DNA from: TWA4 sp034086685
Lineage (GTDB): Bacteria; Bacillota; Clostridia; Lachnospirales; Lachnospiraceae
Reading direction: 5' to 3'
Length of the DNA: 9,357 nt
Assembly: GCA_034086685.1 (NCBI GenBank)
Contig: JAXDZY010000142.1
Location: 1 to 9,357 of the forward strand
Shown here piece after piece: positions 5,469 through 9,357 of this stretch. Below the pieces are notes generated by a model, which did no database searches, had not been told where the DNA came from, and worked only from the letters and a program-made list of their open reading frames with translations. The translations under genes were made by a program, and so were the position numbers. How positions within the stretch are numbered: the stretch's first letter is position 1; each line of letters starts with the position of its first letter.

Positions 5469-6767
5469 TCACAGCTTCGCAGCATACTGTGCCAGAGCGT
5501 ACAGGGGCACATTCACCATCCATTCCTGTTCTCTGTAATCAGCCATGGAAGTCCGGATTGCTTTTTCAGGTGCATATTTTCTGCAAAATGCCTGCAGACT
5601 TTTGGCCTGAAGATTTTCTTCTGCCTTCACCTCAACGGGAATCACCTGCATCCCCCGCTGTATTATAAAATCGATTTCCCCGCTGGAATTTTCTGCAGAG
5701 TAATAATACAGATCAATCCCCTCTGAAACCAGTTCCTGTGCAACAAACTGTTCTGTCAAAGCACCTTTGAATTCCTGAAAAATACGGTTTCCTTCCAGCA
5801 GAGTCCTTGCATCCAGATCTCCCTGCGCCGCCAGCAGCCCCACATCCAGCATAAACATTTTAAAATGACTCATTTCCATACAGGAAATCAACGGCATCCC
5901 CGGTTTGAGCACCCGGTAGCTTTTATGGATCAATCCGCAGTCAAGAAGCCACTGAATTGCCAGTTCGAAATCCTTTGCACGGGCACCCTCCCGCAGCATA
6001 CCGTACAGAAACTTTCGGTTTTCTTTTGCCAGCTGCATGGAAATTGAATTCCATACCATCTGAATTCTCGGAACAACAGCAACAGGGGCATGTTTTGAAA
6101 AATCATTGGCATAGTAGAGCAGAAGTTCTTTCTGCAGCAGACGAACTTCTGACAGATCATCCGTATCCAGATAAGTCTGTACTACTTCCGGCATTCCGCC
6201 AACATAATAATAGCGCCTCAGCAAATCTGCATATTTGCCGGAAAAAGCCTGTATCATAGGATAATCCTGCTGTCTCAGCAACTCTGCCAGTCCGTCCTCA
6301 CCGCAGGCCATAAGGAATTCCTGAAAATTCAGAGGATAGAGGTTAAGAAAATCCACCTTCCCCACCGGAAAAGAAGTTCCCTCGTGCATGGCAACTCCCA
6401 GAAGTGAACCCGCAGCAACAATAGCATACTCCGGAGCATTCTCGTAAAAATATTTTAGTGCCGTCAAAGCTTTTGGAACTTCCTGTATCTCATCAAAAAT
6501 CAACAGTGTTTTTTCCGGATCAATCTTCTTCCCGCTTTCAATTTTCAGAGCGGAAACGATTCTCTGAATGTCATAATCCATTTCAAATACGTTTTTCATG
6601 CGCTCATTATTATCAAAGCTGATATAAACCACATCTTCAAAAAATCGCTTGCCGAATTCCTTCATGATCCAGGTTTTCCCTACCTGCCTTGCACCACGGA
6701 TAATAAGCGGTTTCCGTTTCTTTTTATTTTTCCAGTGTTCCAGTTTTTTCATAAACAACCGTTCCAT
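5469..6767 (-). CDS. AAA-type ATPase with DUF4143 domain
   Basis: A 432-residue protein of the large ATP-binding family with an N-terminal AAA_14 domain and C-terminal DUF4143. Walker A is GARQVGKT (25-32), Walker B LLIFDEIQ (88-95), and the AAGS sensor-like segment is at 118-121, followed by PLNFQEFL (145-152). The C-terminal part contains GEIDFIIQ (363-370) and IPVEVKA (376-382), the D...ExK arrangement of a PD-(D/E)XK nuclease-like fold common at the end of DUF4143. The ATG at 6767 is chosen because AGGTGG precedes it by 5 bp; an in-frame TTG at 6794 lacks such a site. Substrate is unknown for the family; such genes are often single, horizontally mobile units in gut Clostridia. It has its own promoter region with repeats at 6850-6933. 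Confidence 0.88.
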   Translation of the reverse strand: MERLFMKKLEHWKNKKKRKPLIIRGARQVGKTWIMKEFGKRFFEDVVYISFDNNERMKNVFEMDYDIQRIVSALKIESGKKIDPEKTLLIFDEIQEVPKALTALKYFYENAPEYAIVAAGSLLGVAMHEGTSFPVGKVDFLNLYPLNFQEFLMACGEDGLAELLRQQDYPMIQAFSGKYADLLRRYYYVGGMPEVVQTYLDTDDLSEVRLLQKELLLYYANDFSKHAPVAVVPRIQMVWNSISMQLAKENRKFLYGMLREGARAKDFELAIQWLLDCGLIHKSYRVLKPGMPLISCMEMSHFKMFMLDVGLLAAQGDLDARTLLEGNRIFQEFKGALTEQFVAQELVSEGIDLYYYSAENSSGEIDFIIQRGMQVIPVEVKAEENLQAKSLQAFCRKYAPEKAIRTSMADYREQEWMVNVPLYALAQYAAKL

Positions 6768-6828
6768 GCAAACCACCTGCTTTCTGCGTTTCAAAGCTTA
6801 ATACCATTGTTTCACCCTCTGCCGGGCT

Positions 6829-6872
6829 GTTATACCTGCGAATAGTATAACATTTTTCAGGCGCACTTTCCA
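6829..6872 (-). promoter_or_regulatory. Candidate promoter and inverted repeat upstream of the ATPase gene
   Basis: On the minus strand TGGAAA (6867-6872) and TATACT (6844-6849) are spaced 17 bp apart; the -10 is good (5 of 6), the -35 moderate (4 of 6). GTTATAC (6829-6835) and GTATAAC (6845-6851) form a perfect 7-bp inverted repeat around a 9-bp centre, overlapping the -10 box, and could be an operator. The -35 box and spacer are the first unit of the 32-bp repeat array. Confidence 0.45.
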
Positions 6873-6933
6873 CGCAAAATCACATTTTTCAGGCGCACTT
6901 TCCACGTAAAATCACATTTTTCAGGCGCACTTT
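6850..6933. repeat. 32-bp tandem repeat, about 2.6 copies
   Basis: ACATTTTTCAGGCGCACTTT begins at 6850, 6882 and 6914, an exact 32-bp period. Between copies the linker is CCACGCAAAATC or CCACGTAAAATC, a single C/T difference. The third, incomplete copy runs over the stop codon (6932-6934) of the anti-sigma gene. No unique spacers are present, so this is not a CRISPR array. Near identity of the units suggests recent expansion. Confidence 0.9.
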
Positions 6934-8209
6934 AATCAATCTCCGCTTCCAGAATATCGCCGGACACCGCATCAATTTCATACTCATATTCATTTTTTCC
7001 CGACTTCAGCTTCACTTTATATATCATCCTTCCATCCTCCTCATCCAGTTCGATTTCTTTCTTTGTCAGAGCAGACACGGACAGGCCTGCATGTTCCAGG
7101 GCAATGTTCAGAGCTTTTTCATTTCCGATATAAGTATCTGCGGCCGACTGAGAAGAACCGGATGCGCCCAAGGAGTGATGATCACCGGTATGGTTGATCA
7201 TTTCTTTTTCAAAATCCACAACATCACCTGTGCAGGCATTGATCTCATATTCACATTCCATATCAGCAGTCTTAAACTCGACTTCATAAATCATAATCCC
7301 ATGTTCGCTGTCCAGCTTAACTTCTGATTTGATCACATCTCCTGCTGCCACTCCTGCATGTTCACAGGCTTTTGTTCTGGCATTTTCCTCACCGATATAC
7401 GCTTTATCACTGGCGGTGCCGGTCTGTGTCACAGAATCAGCAGATACATTATTGGAGGAAATAATCAAAGCAATTTCATTGATTGACATAGATGCCAGAC
7501 TTTCAAAAGTTGTTCCCGGTTTCTGGTTTACCACTTCCTGAATCAGGGCAGCTTTTCCCAGTGAAATATTGTATTTTTCCGCCAGTTCGGTCAGATCTGC
7601 GTTATCATCAGAGATCGTCTGACTCAGAACGGCCGCATCCATGGAGCTGTTGGCCACAGCCTGCGAAATAATCTGCAACACCTGTTCCTGCAGCTGAGCG
7701 CTGCGGTCTGCATCTTTGTTCTCTACAGATACCAGAATGGAATTCTGAATATCACTTAGATAACCCTTCTGCAGCATGGAACCGATAATTGCATTCACTG
7801 CGGTCTCCAGAGAAGTCCCTTTCAAATCCATGCTTCCCAAAATTTCTTTTGCATCATCATTGAGCGCTTCTACAGATAAAACTTTTTCATTTTCATCCAC
7901 ATTCATGGACAGGCTTGGATTGACATCCAGCATAACTACAGAATAGTCAGGCGAAAAGAATGTTCCGCGGATTGTCGGGAAACTGATTACGAAAAGCAGG
8001 CATACAGCTGCCACTGCGGCCATGGCAGAAAAAACGGATTTCCTGCGGGATTTTACATGATTATTTTTTCTGTTTGTTCTTTTATTGTTATCTGTCATAT
8101 TAATTGCTCCTTTCTGTTCATCGCAGGAAGATAGAATGCTGTCCAGCTGGTCGGGAGCAGCATGCTCCACTGCAGTTCGGATTTTCTGTTCCAGATCGGT
8201 ATTTATCAT
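6932..8209 (-). CDS. RsgI-like membrane anti-sigma factor with two PepSY domains
   Basis: A 425-residue single-pass membrane protein. Residues 1-56 form a cytoplasmic N-terminus (LEQKIRTAVEHAAPDQLDSIL, then a basic KRTNRKNNHVKSRRK) that would hold the sigma factor. A TM helix spans about 59-79. Residues 87-255 resemble the extracytoplasmic RsgI middle domain (VVMLDVNPSLSMNVDENEKVLSVEALNDDAKEIL). Two PepSY-type domains follow at about 270-336 and 360-425 (YIGEENARTKACEHAG and YIGNEKALNIALEHAG, each ending in YEI-A-(T/S)GD). A zinc-binding ZAS motif is not present. It starts 1 bp after the sigma gene stop, with AGGAGG inside the last codons of that gene, so the two are translationally coupled. 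The external signal is unknown. Confidence 0.85.
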   Translation of the reverse strand: MINTDLEQKIRTAVEHAAPDQLDSILSSCDEQKGAINMTDNNKRTNRKNNHVKSRRKSVFSAMAAVAAVCLLFVISFPTIRGTFFSPDYSVVMLDVNPSLSMNVDENEKVLSVEALNDDAKEILGSMDLKGTSLETAVNAIIGSMLQKGYLSDIQNSILVSVENKDADRSAQLQEQVLQIISQAVANSSMDAAVLSQTISDDNADLTELAEKYNISLGKAALIQEVVNQKPGTTFESLASMSINEIALIISSNNVSADSVTQTGTASDKAYIGEENARTKACEHAGVAAGDVIKSEVKLDSEHGIMIYEVEFKTADMECEYEINACTGDVVDFEKEMINHTGDHHSLGASGSSQSAADTYIGNEKALNIALEHAGLSVSALTKKEIELDEEDGRMIYKVKLKSGKNEYEYEIDAVSGDILEAEID

Positions 8210-8210
8210 A

Positions 8211-8783
8211 TCAGGCTGCCTCCTTAATCGCTTTGCGAAGCTTCTTTATTGCACGGTTATATTTGGAAAGGACCGTCGACAGTCCCATATCCAAAAAAGC
8301 TGCAATTTCCCGGTGTTTCATGCCGGACACTGCATGCAGAATTACAATCTGACGTTCTTCATCGGACAGAATACTCAGCAGAAACTGCAGCATCATCCGG
8401 TCTTCCTGATCCATTGCCGGATTATCAGAAAAAACAGTCTGCCAGTCCTCAGGCGCCATAGTAACGATCCGGCTCTGCTCCCTTATGCGCATTCGGGCCA
8501 GATTCCGGGTAATTGTAAATATCCAGGCCAGAGGTTTTCCCGCCGGCGTATATCCTGCAGCCCCTCTCCATATCCGGATATAAGTATCATGAACTGCATC
8601 CTCCGCATCCTGAACATTTTTCAGAATAGACAATGCAAAACCATAGACAGCCGCATGTGTCTTCTCATATAATAATTTCAATGCTTCTTTATCATTTGCA
8701 GCAATTCTTCGAATACATTCTTCAATGATGTCATCCTGTTTATCCGGCATGGCAGGTGACGTAATCATAGCAAATACCAGCAT
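8211..8783 (-). CDS. ECF-type RNA polymerase sigma factor
   Basis: A 190-residue sigma-70 family protein with only regions 2 and 4. Region 2 spans about 35-103 (LYEKTHAAVYGFALSILKN, DAEDAVHDTYIRIWR, PLAWIFTITRNLARMRIRE) and region 4 about 135-187 (LSDEERQIVILHAVSGMKHREIAAFLD, STVLSKYNRAIKKLRKAI). It directs RNA polymerase to stress or envelope promoters when released by its partner. GAGGAGG at 8790-8796, 6 bp before the ATG at 8783, supports this start over the internal ATGs. It is the first gene of a two-gene unit with the membrane anti-sigma factor directly downstream. ECF units usually activate their own promoter; a clear ECF-type promoter was not found upstream. Confidence 0.93.
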   Translation of the reverse strand: MLVFAMITSPAMPDKQDDIIEECIRRIAANDKEALKLLYEKTHAAVYGFALSILKNVQDAEDAVHDTYIRIWRGAAGYTPAGKPLAWIFTITRNLARMRIREQSRIVTMAPEDWQTVFSDNPAMDQEDRMMLQFLLSILSDEERQIVILHAVSGMKHREIAAFLDMGLSTVLSKYNRAIKKLRKAIKEAA

Positions 8784-8864
8784 GCTTTTCCTCCTCTTTG
8801 CTTATATAATGCATGAAACAGACATTTTATTGCATCAGTAAAAAAATTTTTTTTGCAAACCTAT

Positions 8865-8878
8865 TTGGCTCTGAACAG
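8865..8878. repeat. Isolated 14-bp copy of the foldback-element terminus
   Basis: TTGGCTCTGAACAG is the exact reverse complement of 3704-3717, the inner part of the left terminal repeat of the 147-bp element. There is no second arm nearby. It may be a solo or decayed terminus of the same repeat family, upstream of the sigma gene, or a chance match. Confidence 0.35.
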
Positions 8879-8895
8879 CAAGAAGCTTTCTTCAC

Positions 8896-8942
8896 AAAAA
8901 GCTGCCATATCTGCTTCTTATAAAGCAGCACGGCAGCTTTTA
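8896..8942. terminator. Bidirectional hairpin terminator downstream of the MFS gene
   Basis: AAAAGCTGCC (8897-8906) pairs perfectly with GGCAGCTTTT (8932-8941). Inside, CTGCTT (8911-8916) pairs with AAGCAG (8923-8928) around a CTTATA loop. A/T runs flank the stem on both sides. It lies 37 bp beyond the MFS transporter stop and would end that minus-strand transcript, separating it from the sigma operon. Confidence 0.82.
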
Positions 8943-8978
8943 CTGTTTTCGCTTTCAATGTGTTTCTTTGATCGTGTT

Positions 8979-9357
8979 TTATCTGATCGTCCTCTTATTC
9001 CATACCAGCAGAACAATCGTAACTGCAGGAAATATAATAGCAGCCAGAAGTCCGGCTTTGATACCGAATTCCGGGAAAAATCCCGAGACAAAGCTGACTA
9101 CTGCCGGTCCTGAGGCACATCCCACATCACCGGCCAGGGCAAGCAGAGCAAACATAAGCGTACCGCCCTGAGGACACAATCTGGCAGAGATGCTGAAGGT
9201 TCCCGGCCACATGATGCCTACAGACAGACCACAGAGTCCGCAGCCCAGAAGGGCCAGCAGAGGATTTTTCATAAAGATGGCAAGCAGATAGCTGATAACG
9301 CAGAGACTGCCGCTTGCCAGCATAAATTTCCGCAGATTAATCTTTTCTCCGAATTTT
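8979..9357 (-). CDS. MFS transporter, C-terminal part
   Basis: The reading frame is open from the right edge of the window to a TAA at 8979-8981 and gives 126 residues; the start lies beyond 9357. The visible part contains about four hydrophobic segments: SLCVISYLLAIF, ALLGCGLCGLSVGIMWPGTF, MFALLALAGDVGCASGPAVVSFVSG and AGLLAAIIFPAVTIVLLVW. The order GLSVGIMWPGTFSISARLCPQGGTLMFALLALAGD is a familiar signature of sugar-type major facilitator permeases near TM10-11. It ends in a short basic tail, NKRTIR. The ATG at 9323 is an internal Met, not the start, because the frame continues upstream (FGEKINLRKF). Substrate cannot be told from this fragment. Confidence 0.85.
   Translation of the reverse strand, partial: KFGEKINLRKFMLASGSLCVISYLLAIFMKNPLLALLGCGLCGLSVGIMWPGTFSISARLCPQGGTLMFALLALAGDVGCASGPAVVSFVSGFFPEFGIKAGLLAAIIFPAVTIVLLVWNKRTIR

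Noticed and set aside
4027..5523. 498-codon open frame on the minus strand
   Set aside because: It lies antisense to the PurF homologue, which has clear motifs and a ribosome binding site. The antisense product shows no recognisable domain and arises from codon bias of the real gene.
6850..6933. Possible CRISPR remnant
   Set aside because: The units are contiguous 32-bp tandem copies with no variable spacers and no cas genes nearby.
8784..8860. ECF-type autoregulated promoter upstream of the sigma gene
   Set aside because: A TGAAAC-like sequence is present but points away from the gene, and no matching -35/-10 pair with suitable spacing was found on the minus strand.

Overview
The window looks like chromosomal DNA of a gut-type Clostridia, most likely a Lachnospiraceae (Blautia/Ruminococcus-like) bacterium. 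The evidence is moderate GC, strong AGGAGG-type ribosome binding sites, sigma-A-like promoters, a prolipoprotein lipobox and several protein families typical of that group. It is an accessory-flavoured stretch of short, unrelated transcription units rather than one large system.

Layout. Positions 1-149 (minus) hold the N-terminus of an IS607-family serine transposase, so the end of an IS607 element lies shortly to its right. Positions 417-2757 (minus) form a compact three-gene operon: a polytopic membrane protein with a DUF2975-like C-terminus, a small YozG-type HTH regulator and a lipoprotein. It is read from a near-consensus promoter whose -35 box lies inside one of two 20-bp-phased palindromes, which suggests autoregulation. 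Divergently, 2895-3575 (plus) carries a complete vapBC toxin-antitoxin module with its own promoter and an 18-bp perfect palindrome. Positions 3649-3851 contain a nested inverted-repeat structure that behaves like a small non-coding mobile element (MITE-like): 147 bp, 18-bp perfect terminal inverted repeats and a 6-bp direct repeat on both flanks. Positions 3874-5289 (plus) encode a PurF homologue whose phosphoribosyltransferase half looks intact but whose glutaminase half has lost the nucleophilic cysteine and other key residues. A bidirectional terminator (5356-5408) separates it from a convergent DUF4143-type AAA ATPase (5469-6767, minus), which has 2.6 copies of a 32-bp tandem repeat at its promoter. 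Positions 6932-8783 (minus) are an ECF sigma factor and a membrane-bound RsgI-like anti-sigma factor carrying two PepSY domains. A strong hairpin terminator (8896-8942) and the C-terminus of an MFS transporter (8979-9357, minus) close the window.

Functionally, three separate units appear to be self-regulated: the HTH/membrane/lipoprotein operon, vapBC and the sigma/anti-sigma pair. The most unusual items are the cysteine-less PurF paralogue, the MITE-like foldback element placed directly upstream of it, the paired operators of the HTH operon, and the 32-bp repeat array at the ATPase promoter.
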